From the NCBI RefSeq assembly GCF_022601675.1, contig NZ_JAKVIL010000001.1:124001-188000 (forward strand): 64,000 bases of DNA. Direction: 5' to 3'. Below the pieces are notes generated by a model that was not told the origin of the DNA, ran no database searches, and saw only the letters and a list, made by a program, of their open reading frames with translations. Position numbers and translations under genes: made by a program. Of this stretch, positions 8,903-16,335 are shown one piece after another (position 1 is the first letter of the stretch; every line of letters starts with the position of its first letter). Source of the DNA: Ancylobacter gelatini. GTDB taxonomy: Bacteria > Pseudomonadota > Alphaproteobacteria > Rhizobiales > Xanthobacteraceae.

Positions 8903-9859
8903 TTACCGGAACCGCCCCGCAAGCACGCAGAGCAGCTCGAACATGATGGTCGCGCCGGTGAGCGCGGTCAGGCCGGAGGGGTCGAAGGGCGGGGAAACCT
9001 CGACCACATCCGCGCCGATGATGTTGAGGCCGTCGAGGAGGCGCACCATCTGTTGCGCCTCACGGGTCGAGACACCGCCGATCTCCGGCGTGCCGGTGCC
9101 CGGCGCCTGCGAGGGGTCGATCACGTCGATGTCGAACGAGACATAGGTCGGCCGGTCGCCGACCAGGGCGCGGGCTTCCGCCATCACGTCCTTCACGCCG
9201 CGATCAGTGAATTCCTCGATGAACAGAAGCCGGATGCCGGCCTCGCGCGCCCAGTCGTAATTGGTCGCGTCGGAAATCGCGCCGCGCAGGCCGATCTGGA
9301 TCACGCGCCTGGGGTCGAGCAGACCCTCCTCGATGGCGCGCCGGAACGGGGTGCCGTGAGTGTAGCGGTTGTCGCCGAAAAAACTGTCATAGGTGTCGGT
9401 GTGGGCATCGAAATGGATCATGCCCACCGGGCCATCCTTGACGAGGCCGCGCAGGATCGGCAGCGAGACCAGATGGTCGCCGCCGGCCGCCAGCGGGAGC
9501 GCGCCGGCGCGGCGGATGCCGTCGAAGAAACCCTCGATTTTCGCGAGCGAATCCATCAGGTCGATGGGGTTGACCGGGGCGTCCCCGCAATCGGCGATGC
9601 GTGCGACATCATAGGGCGACAGGCCGGTGACGTGGTGCACGCGGCGCATCAGGCTGGACTGGTTGCGCAATTCGCGCGGCCCGTGGCGTGGCCCCGGCCG
9701 ATTGGTGGTGCCGCCGTCGAACGGCACGCCGACCAGCGCGATATCCACCTCTTCCGGGCTCGCCTGCGGCAGGCGCATGAAGGTGGGGATGCCGGAAAAG
9801 CGCGGCGTGATGCCGGAATCGATGGGCTGGTAACGCTCGATCGGGGTGGTCTTGGTCAC
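8903..9859 (-). CDS. Ureohydrolase (agmatinase/guanidinobutyrase family)
   Basis: 318-residue Mn-dependent ureohydrolase with all metal ligands: His129 in GGDH, Asp151/His153/Asp155 in DAHTDTY, Asp243/Asp245 in SFDIDVIDP. It hydrolyses a guanidino compound to urea and an amine. The stretches HGTPFRRAIEEGL, GTGTPEIGG and VVEVSPPFDPSG look closer to guanidinobutyrase or guanidinopropionase than to E. coli SpeB, but the substrate cannot be fixed by eye. GTG 9859 with AAGGA upstream is preferred; a TTG at 9889 would add 10 residues. It diverges from an amino-acid-type ABC importer whose binding protein could supply the substrate, under a HutC-type regulator. Confidence 0.88.
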   Translation of the reverse strand: MTKTTPIERYQPIDSGITPRFSGIPTFMRLPQASPEEVDIALVGVPFDGGTTNRPGPRHGPRELRNQSSLMRRVHHVTGLSPYDVARIADCGDAPVNPIDLMDSLAKIEGFFDGIRRAGALPLAAGGDHLVSLPILRGLVKDGPVGMIHFDAHTDTYDSFFGDNRYTHGTPFRRAIEEGLLDPRRVIQIGLRGAISDATNYDWAREAGIRLLFIEEFTDRGVKDVMAEARALVGDRPTYVSFDIDVIDPSQAPGTGTPEIGGVSTREAQQMVRLLDGLNIIGADVVEVSPPFDPSGLTALTGATIMFELLCVLAGRFR

Positions 9860-9930
9860 GGGGCGTATCCTTCGCGATAGAACCCCCAAGTGGTCGGCGC
9901 GAACGCCCGTCCTGTCAATCAGCGGCGCAA

Positions 9931-9946
9931 TATTGTCTATACATAT
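9931..9946. promoter_or_regulatory. Candidate HutC-type operator in divergent promoter
   Basis: TATTGTCTATACATAT contains GTCTATAC, matching the core GTMTAKAC known for HutC-subfamily GntR regulators, and agrees at 12 of 16 positions with the perfect palindrome upstream of the hutC-like gene (14280-14295). It sits in the 267-bp gap between the ureohydrolase and the first permease, placed to control both. Confidence 0.5.
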
Positions 9947-10126
9947 TTGCCGTGTTACTCACCCGGGGTCGTCGTGCGCGGAGCGGGCCCCGATGCCGAC
10001 TGGCGGGGAACTTGCAACGGACCGCGCGAACCCGCGGGGCGCTTGCGCGCGACCTGCAGGAGCGGACAATGCCCCGCCGCGACGGCGATGGCACTGGCCG
10101 GGTGGTGGACACACAGAGACAACCGC

Positions 10127-10786
10127 ATGTTCAGTATCGACGTCGCGCTGAAATCCTTGCCGCTGCTGCTCGGGGCGTCCGTGTGGACGATCGTCTATTC
10201 GCTGTCCTCGGTCGCCATCGGCTTCTGCATCGGCACGCTGATGTGCGCGGCCGGGCTCTCGCAGTCGCCCGTGCTGCGCGGCATTGCCGCTTTTTATGTC
10301 AGCTTCTTCCGTGGCGTCCCGCTGCTCGTGCAGCTTCTGCTCTCCTATTACTGCCTGCCGCTGATCGGCATCAACGTGCCCTCGTCGGTCGCGGCGGTGG
10401 GCACGCTCGCGCTGTGCACCGGCGCCTATATTGCGGAAATCCTGCGCGGCGGCTTTCTCGGCATTCCCGCCGGCCTGATCGAGGCGGCGCGCATGGTCGG
10501 CCTGTCGCGCGCGCAGATACTGACGCGCATCGAGGTGCCGATGGCGGTGCGCTTCACGCTGCCCTCGCTGGTGAACGAGACCACGATGATGGTGAAGGCT
10601 TCCTCGCTGATCTCGGTGGTCGGCGTGCTGGAGTTGACCCGGCTTGCCCAGAACATCGCCACCTCGACCTTCCAGCCGCTGGAAATCTATCTCACCGCCG
10701 GCGTGATCTATTTCGTGATCAATGCCGCTATCACCTTTGTCGGCTCGCTGGTCGAGCGGGGCTTCCGCGCGGAGAAGGCGGCATGA
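10127..10786 (+). CDS. Polar amino-acid-type ABC transporter permease 1
   Basis: 219-residue inner-membrane permease of the His/Glu/Gln/Arg/opine family. It begins MFSIDVALKSLPLLLGASVW and has the family pattern FYVSFFRGVPLLVQL, GAYIAEILRGGFLGIP and the coupling loop EAARMVGLSRAQILTRIEVP. About five hydrophobic segments are visible. The start at 10127 gives the standard length; the open frame extends further upstream but reads as leader. Its stop overlaps the next gene's start (ATGA), so the two permeases are translationally coupled. Confidence 0.92.
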   Translation: MFSIDVALKSLPLLLGASVWTIVYSLSSVAIGFCIGTLMCAAGLSQSPVLRGIAAFYVSFFRGVPLLVQLLLSYYCLPLIGINVPSSVAAVGTLALCTGAYIAEILRGGFLGIPAGLIEAARMVGLSRAQILTRIEVPMAVRFTLPSLVNETTMMVKASSLISVVGVLELTRLAQNIATSTFQPLEIYLTAGVIYFVINAAITFVGSLVERGFRAEKAA

Positions 10787-11454
10787 CGTTCAACCTCGCC
10801 ATCCTCACCGACAATTGGCCGCTGCTGCTGGACGGCATGCTGCTGACCATCTTCATCTGGGTGGTGGGCACCGCGATCGGGCTTGCCATCGGGCTGGCGG
10901 TGGCGGTGCTCCAGCTCTTCACCAATCGCTGGCTCGCCGCGCCCCTGACCTTCTATGTCGCGGTGATGCGCGGCACGCCGTTCCTGATCCAGCTCTTCGT
11001 GATTTATTATGGCGGCCCGTTCTTCGGGCTCGACCTGACGCCGCTGGTCGCCGGTGTCGGCGGGCTGGCGCTCTATGGCGGGGCGTATTTCTCGGAAATC
11101 TTCCGCGCCGGCTTCCTGTCGGTGCCGCCCGGCCAGATCGAGGCGGCGCGCATGATGGGTATCTCGCGCCTCGCCATCATCCGCCACGTCCAGCTGCCGC
11201 AGATGCTGGTCATCATCCTGCCGGCGCTGGCGAACATGACGGTGCTGCTCTCCAAGGAGACCGCCGTGCTCTCGGTGATCACGGTGAACGAGATGACCTC
11301 GGTGGTGCAGTCGATCGGCTCTACAACCTTCGCCTTCGCCGAGACGCTGCTGTTCCTGGCGGTGGTGTACTGGGCCTTCCTGGAAATCGTCACCGCTCTC
11401 GCCCGGCGCCTTGAAAAGCGCGTCGGCCGCTTCACGCTGCGCAATCAGCATTGA
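10783..11454 (+). CDS. Polar amino-acid-type ABC transporter permease 2
   Basis: 223-residue partner permease, [20 protein letters not shown], with [37 protein letters not shown] and the coupling loop [20 protein letters not shown]. It forms a heterodimer with the preceding permease. The 4-bp overlap fixes the start. The stop codon is the first codon of a 3 x 15-bp imperfect repeat that fills most of the gap to the ATPase gene. Confidence 0.92.
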   Translation: MTFNLAILTDNWPLLLDGMLLTIFIWVVGTAIGLAIGLAVAVLQLFTNRWLAAPLTFYVAVMRGTPFLIQLFVIYYGGPFFGLDLTPLVAGVGGLALYGGAYFSEIFRAGFLSVPPGQIEAARMMGISRLAIIRHVQLPQMLVIILPALANMTVLLSKETAVLSVITVNEMTSVVQSIGSTTFAFAETLLFLAVVYWAFLEIVTALARRLEKRVGRFTLRNQH

Positions 11455-11496
11455 CCTCACATCAACTGACTTCGCAGCAACTGACCTCGCAGCACG
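11452..11496 (+). repeat. Three imperfect 15-bp tandem repeats
   Basis: TGACCTCACATCAAC, TGACTTCGCAGCAAC and TGACCTCGCAGCACG follow each other without gap from the permease stop codon. The unit is five codons long. In the ATPase frame it reads as repeats of Thr-Ser-(His/Gln)-Gln-Leu, and that frame is open from a TTG at 11451. Confidence 0.8.
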
Positions 11497-11519
11497 GACT
11501 TCGCGAAAGGGACCGCCAC

Positions 11520-12362
11520 ATGAGCGAACAGACGGCCGCGGGAGGCCGCCCGATCATCGATGTGAAGGGCGTGTGGAAGCGCTTCGGCACGGTGGACGTG
11601 CTGAAGGGCATCGACCTGTCGATCCAGAAATCGGAAGTCACCTGCATCATCGGGCCCTCAGGCTCGGGCAAGTCGACCCTGCTGCGCTGCATCGCATTCC
11701 TGGAGGAATACAGCGAGGGCGAAATCTATATCGAGGGCGAACTTCTCGGCTTCTCGCTTGAGAACGGAAAGCGCCGGCGTGTCTCGGACGCCGAGGTGGC
11801 GCGGGTGCGGCGCAATGTCGGCTTCGTGTTCCAGCAGTTCAATCTATGGCCGCACATGACGGCGCTGGAGAACGTCGCGGCGCCGCTTCGCCTCGCCCGT
11901 GGCATACCGCGCGAGGATGCCGCCAAGCGCGCGCGGGCCATGCTCGACAAGGTGGGGCTTTCCGCGCGGGCGGATGCCTATCCCAGCCAGCTCTCCGGCG
12001 GCCAGCAGCAGCGCGTCGGCATCGCCCGCGCGCTGGCCATGGAGCCGCATATCATGCTGTTCGACGAGCCGACCTCGGCGCTCGACCCGGAGCTGGTGGG
12101 CGAGGTGCTGCAGGTGATGCGCGACCTCGCGCGCGAGGGCATGACCATGGCGGTTGTGACCCACGAGATGGGCTTCGCCGCGCAGGTGGCCGACAAGGTG
12201 GTGTTCATCGACCGCGGCGTGATCGCCGTGAGCGGCTCGCCCGAGCAGGTGTTCCGCGACAATGACAATCCGCGGCTGCGCCAGTTCCTGCAGAACTATT
12301 TCGAGCGTAACGTCTTCTGGCAGTCGGGCGACGAGACGCCGGCCGACGCGCCGGCCTTGTGA
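11520..12362 (+). CDS. Polar amino-acid-type ABC transporter ATP-binding protein
   Basis: 280-residue ATPase: [20 protein letters not shown], Walker [11 protein letters not shown]-loop [12 protein letters not shown], signature LSGGQQQR, Walker [15 protein letters not shown], switch His in VVTHEMGFA. The [12 protein letters not shown] and [16 protein letters not shown] segments place it with GlnQ/HisP/OccP-type ATPases. AAAGGGA precedes ATG 11520. A TTG at 11451 overlapping the permease stop would add a 23-residue repeat-encoded extension (LTSQ repeats), which I judge less likely. It powers the two upstream permeases. Confidence 0.92.
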   Translation: MSEQTAAGGRPIIDVKGVWKRFGTVDVLKGIDLSIQKSEVTCIIGPSGSGKSTLLRCIAFLEEYSEGEIYIEGELLGFSLENGKRRRVSDAEVARVRRNVGFVFQQFNLWPHMTALENVAAPLRLARGIPREDAAKRARAMLDKVGLSARADAYPSQLSGGQQQRVGIARALAMEPHIMLFDEPTSALDPELVGEVLQVMRDLAREGMTMAVVTHEMGFAAQVADKVVFIDRGVIAVSGSPEQVFRDNDNPRLRQFLQNYFERNVFWQSGDETPADAPAL

Positions 12363-12423
12363 TGTCTGCTGTCTGTGAAGTTTGCCTGCGTTTGCGGCAT
12401 GGCGCGTTGCGCGGCACCCGGAG

Positions 12424-12439
12424 TTATGTCTAGATTTAA
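12424..12439. promoter_or_regulatory. Candidate HutC-type operator upstream of binding-protein gene
   Basis: TTATGTCTAGATTTAA agrees with the palindrome at 14280-14295 at 12 of 16 positions, with the left half intact and the right half degenerate. It lies 65 bp before the solute-binding-protein ATG, in the only sizeable gap of the transporter cluster, suggesting a separate promoter for that gene. Confidence 0.35.
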
Positions 12440-12504
12440 TCGACAAGGCGCCGGCTGCCCGTAGAGGCTTCCGAAGCGCACGGATGGGAACAGGAGACCA
12501 CATA

Positions 12505-13356
12505 ATGAGCATGATTACCCGGCGTTCCGCCGTCACCCGTACCCTCCGGCTCGCCGCGTTCGGCGTCGCGGCCTCGCTGGCCTTTGCCGGCGCCGCCAAG
12601 GCCGAGGATCTGCTCGCCAAGGTCAAGGCCAAGGGCGAGCTCACTGTGGGCACCGAGCTGCAGTTCGCGCCGTTCGACTTCGTCGAGGACGGCAAGCAGG
12701 CCGGCCTCAACAAGGAACTGTTCGAGCTGATCGGCAAGGAGCTCGGCGTCAAGATCACCTTCCTCGACCTGCCGTGGCCGAGCGTGCTGCCGGGCCTTGA
12801 GGCCGGCAAGTTCGACATGGTGGCTGGTCCCGCGACCATCACCAACGCCCGCATGGAGCGCTACCGCTTCTCGACCCCGATCGCCGACGCCACCGTCGCG
12901 ATCCTGAAGAAGAAGGGCGACGCCTCGATCACCAAGCCGGAAGACATCGCCGGCAAGAAGGTGGGCAGCGCCAAGGCGACGGCCCAGCTTGCCCAGCTCC
13001 AGGAATTCGCCAAGACCCTGCCGAGCGCGCCGACCATCCAGGAATATGTCGACTTCAGCCAGTCCTATGCCGATCTCGGCGCCGGCCGCGTCGTCGCGGT
13101 GGCGAACTCGCTGCCGAACATCGCCTATCTCGCCAAGCAGAAGCCCGACGTGTTCGAGGTGGTGCAGCCGCCCTTCGGCAAGCCGGTCTATTTCGGCTTC
13201 ATCGGCACCAAGGCCCCGGAAGCGCAGTCACTGATGGACGCCGTGGACGCGGTGATCATCAAGGCGAAGAACGACGGCACGCTCGGCAAGATGCAGGAGA
13301 AGTGGTTCGGCACCGCGATGAAGACCCCCGACCACGTCACCAAGGCCAGCTTCTGA
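12505..13356 (+). CDS. Polar amino-acid-type ABC transporter substrate-binding protein
   Basis: 283-residue periplasmic binding protein (bacterial solute-binding family 3). Signal peptide about residues 1-33, cleaved after AGAAKA. The mature protein starts EDLLAKVKAKGELTVGTELQFAPFDF, then FDMVAGPATITNARMERYRFS, the standard amino-acid-binding pattern. CAGGAGACC precedes the ATG. The 142-bp gap to the ATPase and a strong terminator after the gene suggest its own, higher expression. The ligand is likely a cationic or polar amino acid or guanidino compound (inference from the divergent ureohydrolase). Confidence 0.9.
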   Translation: MSMITRRSAVTRTLRLAAFGVAASLAFAGAAKAEDLLAKVKAKGELTVGTELQFAPFDFVEDGKQAGLNKELFELIGKELGVKITFLDLPWPSVLPGLEAGKFDMVAGPATITNARMERYRFSTPIADATVAILKKKGDASITKPEDIAGKKVGSAKATAQLAQLQEFAKTLPSAPTIQEYVDFSQSYADLGAGRVVAVANSLPNIAYLAKQKPDVFEVVQPPFGKPVYFGFIGTKAPEAQSLMDAVDAVIIKAKNDGTLGKMQEKWFGTAMKTPDHVTKASF

Positions 13357-13400
13357 GCTGCGCCCCTGCCGGGCCATGCGCCCGCGCCCAAGGCTCTTCA

Positions 13401-13433
13401 GTCCCGGAGCGGTCCGCCGCTCCGGGACTTTTT
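13401..13433 (+). terminator. Rho-independent terminator after binding-protein gene
   Basis: A perfect 12-bp GC-rich stem (arms 13401-13412 and 13417-13428, loop TCCG) is followed directly by TTTTTG. It ends the ABC operon 45 bp after the stop and separates it from the convergent regulator gene. Confidence 0.92.
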
Positions 13434-13453
13434 GTTTCCCAAGCGCGGGAGGT

Positions 13454-14209
13454 TCACCCCTGCGGGGAGAAGCGGGCGACGAGATCGTAGAGATCGCCGC
13501 GGAAGATCTGGCGCACATACGTAATGGTGGCGTTGGCGCGCCAGGTGCGGCGCTCCAGGCACAGGCAGGCCGCGCCCTTGGCGACCGAGAGGCCCTCGGC
13601 CATCCGCGCCGTGGCGTTGAGCGCGCTGATGCGGTGTTCCGCTTCGGTCCACGGCACGTGGTTGAGCAGCCATGTGCCGGGCGGCACCGTGGAGAAATCC
13701 GCGTCGGCGGCTTCCGGCACCACGGAAAGCCCTATCAGCCGCTCTTCGAGCGCGAGCGGGCGACCGCCGGCGAAATGGCGGCAGCGTATGTCCAGCACGT
13801 CGGCACCATCGGCGAGAGCGGATTCGAGCGGATCATCGGCGTTCGCCAGACGGCGCCGGCAATGGATCAGCTCATAGCCATAGGTTTCGCCCCGCGCCGG
13901 GATCTCGACCTGGATGTCCGGGATCTGCAGCACCGCCGAATGGATGCGCGGCTGGGCGACGAAAGAACCGGCCCGGCGCCGCCGCTCGATGAGGCCCGCT
14001 GCGGCGAGGCCGGCAATGACCTTGTTCACGGTCATGCGCGCGCAGCCATATTGCGCCATCAGCTCGTGCTCGAACGGGATGCGGTGGCCGGGCGGCCATT
14101 CGCCCGAGAGGATGCGGTTCTCAATATCCGCGCGGATGCGCTGGTGGAGCGTGAGACTCGCCTCAGTGGTCGCCTTGAGTGTCGCGGATGCTGCCACGCC
14201 GGAACGCAC
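13454..14209 (-). CDS. GntR-family regulator, HutC subfamily
   Basis: 251-residue regulator. The winged helix covers about residues 20-90 (TLHQRIRADIENRILSGEWP, then MTVNKVIAGLAAAGLIERRRRAGSFVA) and the rest is a UTRA effector domain (LALEERLIGLSVVPEA, WLLNHVPWTEAEHRI). Wording is close to rhizobial histidine-utilisation repressors, whose effector is urocanate, but no hut enzyme gene is nearby, so it may answer a different ligand. No ATG fits; GTG 14209 is the longest start and GTG 14197 is an alternative. A perfect 16-bp palindrome 70 bp upstream suggests autoregulation, and related sites at the ureohydrolase/ABC divergent promoter suggest it controls that cluster. Confidence 0.88.
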   Translation of the reverse strand: MRSGVAASATLKATTEASLTLHQRIRADIENRILSGEWPPGHRIPFEHELMAQYGCARMTVNKVIAGLAAAGLIERRRRAGSFVAQPRIHSAVLQIPDIQVEIPARGETYGYELIHCRRRLANADDPLESALADGADVLDIRCRHFAGGRPLALEERLIGLSVVPEAADADFSTVPPGTWLLNHVPWTEAEHRISALNATARMAEGLSVAKGAACLCLERRTWRANATITYVRQIFRGDLYDLVARFSPQG

Positions 14210-14279
14210 TCCGATGCATGTGTGTCGCGCCGATGCGCCTCCATGACGCCGGTCCTCGAACTATAATCGCATCGAATCT

Positions 14280-14295
14280 TTATGTATATACATAA
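14280..14295. promoter_or_regulatory. HutC-type operator, perfect palindrome
   Basis: TTATGTATATACATAA is a perfect 16-bp palindrome 71 bp upstream of the GntR/HutC-type gene start. Its core GTATATAC fits the HutC-subfamily consensus GTMTAKAC. Autoregulation is the simplest reading. Confidence 0.65.
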
Positions 14296-14394
14296 TGTTA
14301 GCCAATTCGGTGCTCCGACGCGCGGGCGCGCCAATGCCGAGGCTGCGGGCAGGGCAGCCGGCGAGGATGGCGCATGATGGCGAATCGGAGAGTT

Positions 14395-14469
14395 TGGTGC
14401 CGGCGGAGAGGATCGAACTCCCGACCTTCGGTTTACAAAACCGCTGCACTACCGCTGTGCTACGCCGGC
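14395..14469 (-). tRNA. tRNA-Thr (anticodon TGT)
   Basis: The reverse strand folds as a full cloverleaf: acceptor GCCGGCG/CGCCGGC, D-arm GCAC/GTGC, anticodon loop TTTGTAA (anticodon TGT), T-arm GGGAG-TTCGATC-CTCTC, discriminator A and an encoded CCA at 14395-14397. The outermost anticodon-stem pair is a G-A mismatch; the rest pair. Confidence 0.93.
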
Positions 14470-14734
14470 CCTGACAGGGAGGTAGCAGCGCCGCGCCGGA
14501 CCCGCAAGCCGGTAGCGCGCCGGGCGGGCAAAGTCTCTGGCGGAACGGGCAACCGAACGGCGCGGCTTTATTTTCCGGGTCGGACAGATTCAGCCTAATT
14601 CCGCCATTGCGCCTTCCGCTGGGTTCTGCGAGACGAGTCAGGCGGTAATGCCGTGCATATGGTGACGCGTTGCCGTTGGGGGGCTGCCGGTGCTGCACCG
14701 GCCGCCGATGTGCTCGCATAGGAGGCGGGAGACT

Positions 14735-15154
14735 ATGAAACGACACCTGATCGGACTTGCTGCGCTGCTGACCATCGGCGCCAGCGGCGCCGCATCGGCG
14801 CAGACCATGAGCTATGCCGAGGCCGGCGCGCTCATCGCCAAGAGCTGCGGCCCTTCCATCGAGAAATACTGCTCCAAGCTCAACATTGGCAGCGGGCAGG
14901 TGCAGCAGTGCCTGCAGGACAACAAGGCCAATGTCCCGGCGCAGTGCTTCACCGACTACACCGCCGTGGTGGCCTCGATCCAGAAGCGCGTGGCGGCACA
15001 GCACGGCGCCTACAAGATCTGCGAAGCTGACATCCGCCAGTTCTGCAAGGGCGTGAAGCCGGGCGACGCCAATATCCTCGATTGCCTGCTCGCCTCCGTG
15101 AAGGTGGTCAACGCCGCCTGCAAGCAGGTCATCGCCGATGCCGGCTGGCAGTGA
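14735..15154 (+). CDS. Secreted Cys-rich repeat protein
   Basis: 139-residue exported protein. Signal peptide 1-22 ends GAASA before QTMSY. The mature part has eight Cys in two similar halves (CGPSIEKYCSKLNIGSGQVQQCL and then CEADIRQFCKGVKPGDANILDCL with a trailing Cys), matching the cysteine-rich repeat family first seen in Golgi GLG1 proteins. A strong AGGAGGCGGGAG site precedes the ATG. Four disulfides in the periplasm are likely. Its function is not known. It lies 37 bp before an OmpA-like gene and they probably form one unit ending at the terminator near 15.83 kb. Confidence 0.82.
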   Translation: MKRHLIGLAALLTIGASGAASAQTMSYAEAGALIAKSCGPSIEKYCSKLNIGSGQVQQCLQDNKANVPAQCFTDYTAVVASIQKRVAAQHGAYKICEADIRQFCKGVKPGDANILDCLLASVKVVNAACKQVIADAGWQ

Positions 15155-15191
15155 CGGCGCGCAAAGCACGCTCAAGGGAAGGATGACGACA

Positions 15192-15797
15192 ATGAGCCGT
15201 ACCGTTCGCTTTGCCGCGCGCCTCGCCGGGGGCATTGCCCTCGCCGCCGTGCTGGCCGGCCCGCTGGCCTCCGGCGCCAGCGCCCAGACCAATCTGAGCA
15301 ACGCCCAGATCCTTCAGGGTCTGACCATGACCACGGCCGACGAGCCGACCATCACCGCGCAGATCCTGAAGCAGATGGCGCAGACCGCGGTCGCCAACAA
15401 TATCGCGCTGCCGCTCGACAAGTCCGAGATCGCCAAGCAGCTCGACCAGCTGGCGCAGATCACGGTTCAGATCCAGTTCTCGCTGAACTCGGCGATCATC
15501 AAGCCGGAATCCTACGCCACAATCGGCTCTATCGCCGATGCGCTGCACCACCCGATCCTGTGGGGCTATCGCTTCCTGGTTGTCGGCAACACCGACACCA
15601 CCGGCAACCGCAAGGATAATCTCGAACTCAGCCAGAGGCGTGCCGACGCGGTGATGGAAGCGCTGGTGACCCTCTACAAGGTCGACCCGGCCCGCCTCGA
15701 AGCCGTCGGCCTCGGTCAGGAAGCGCTGCAGACGCCGAACGACCCGACCAATCCGGTCAATCGCCGGGTTCAGATCTTCAATATCGGCAAGGAGTGA
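15192..15797 (+). CDS. OmpA-family peptidoglycan-binding domain protein
   Basis: 201-residue exported protein. Signal peptide about 1-31, cleaved after SGASA. A mixed linker (residues 32-95) leads to a C-terminal OmpA-like domain: VQIQFSLNSAIIKPESY, a NTDTTGNRKDNLELSQRRA core and a terminal NPVNRRVQIFN. In this family an Asp and an Arg around those motifs bind diaminopimelate in peptidoglycan. No beta-barrel or lipobox is seen, so it is probably a soluble periplasmic wall-associated protein. AAGGGAAGG lies 9 nt before ATG 15192; ATG 15183 would place that site too close. Confidence 0.85.
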   Translation: MSRTVRFAARLAGGIALAAVLAGPLASGASAQTNLSNAQILQGLTMTTADEPTITAQILKQMAQTAVANNIALPLDKSEIAKQLDQLAQITVQIQFSLNSAIIKPESYATIGSIADALHHPILWGYRFLVVGNTDTTGNRKDNLELSQRRADAVMEALVTLYKVDPARLEAVGLGQEALQTPNDPTNPVNRRVQIFNIGKE

Positions 15798-15817
15798 GCG
15801 TATAGCTCTCCCATTGC

Positions 15818-15850
15818 GGGCCGGGCGTCGAGCGGCGCCCGGCCCTTTTT
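15818..15850 (+). terminator. Rho-independent terminator after OmpA-like gene
   Basis: GGGCCGGGCG (15818-15827) pairs perfectly with CGCCCGGCCC (15836-15845) across an 8-nt loop, followed by TTTTT. Confidence 0.9.
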
Positions 15851-15879
15851 CGTGACCGAAGCAGAGCGAGTTTTTCAAG

Positions 15880-16221
15880 ATGAGCATCAAGAGAATCGAT
15901 CCCGGCGCGCGCATGAGTCAGGCCGTCGTCCACGGCTCCATGGCCTATCTGGCCGGCCAGGTGGCGCTGGGCGACGGCGTTGCCGCGCAGACCCAGGCCG
16001 TGCTCGACCAGATCGACGCGCTGCTGACGCAGGCGGGGACCGACAAGTCGAAGATCCTCACGGCGACGATCTACCTCGCCGACATCTCCACCTTCGGCGA
16101 GATGAACGCGGTGTGGGACAACTGGGTCTCGGCCGGCAATCCCCCGGCCCGCGCCACGGTCGAGGCCAAGCTTGCCACGCCCGACTACAAGGTCGAGATC
16201 GTGGTGACCGCCGTCATCTGA
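15880..16221 (+). CDS. RidA (YjgF/YER057c/UK114) family protein
   Basis: 113-residue RidA-superfamily protein. It begins MSIKRIDPGARMSQAVVHG, has the trimer-core segment YLAGQVALGD and the active-site Arg in NPPARATVEAKLA. Canonical RidA hydrolyses reactive enamine/imine intermediates released by PLP enzymes, giving 2-oxo acids and ammonia. The N-terminal motif differs from canonical E. coli RidA, so it may belong to one of the Rid1-7 side branches. It sits alone between two terminators. Confidence 0.88.
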   Translation: MSIKRIDPGARMSQAVVHGSMAYLAGQVALGDGVAAQTQAVLDQIDALLTQAGTDKSKILTATIYLADISTFGEMNAVWDNWVSAGNPPARATVEAKLATPDYKVEIVVTAVI

Positions 16222-16257
16222 CGCGCGCGCCCTCCGAACCTTTTCCGCACGAAAAAA

Positions 16258-16286
16258 GGCCCCGCGATGCTGTCGCGGGGCCTTTT
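16258..16286. terminator. Bidirectional terminator
   Basis: A perfect 10-bp stem GGCCCCGCGA/TCGCGGGGCC with a 5-nt loop is flanked by AAAAAA on the left and TTTT on the right, so it can serve the RidA gene (plus) and the convergent MHS transporter (minus). Confidence 0.9.
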
Positions 16287-16335
16287 CTGTTGCAGCACCG
16301 AACCGCCGCGCCGTGACGCGGCGGTCGGGCAGGGC

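Noticed and set aside
11451-11519. TTG-initiated N-terminal extension of the amino-acid ABC ATPase
   Set aside because: The repeat-encoded LTSQ leader is atypical for the family, and ATG 11520 has a ribosome site; kept only as a finding.
14261-15301. 346-codon minus-strand frame across tRNA-Thr and the Cys-rich gene
   Set aside because: It runs through a tRNA and antisense to a gene with a signal peptide and strong ribosome site.
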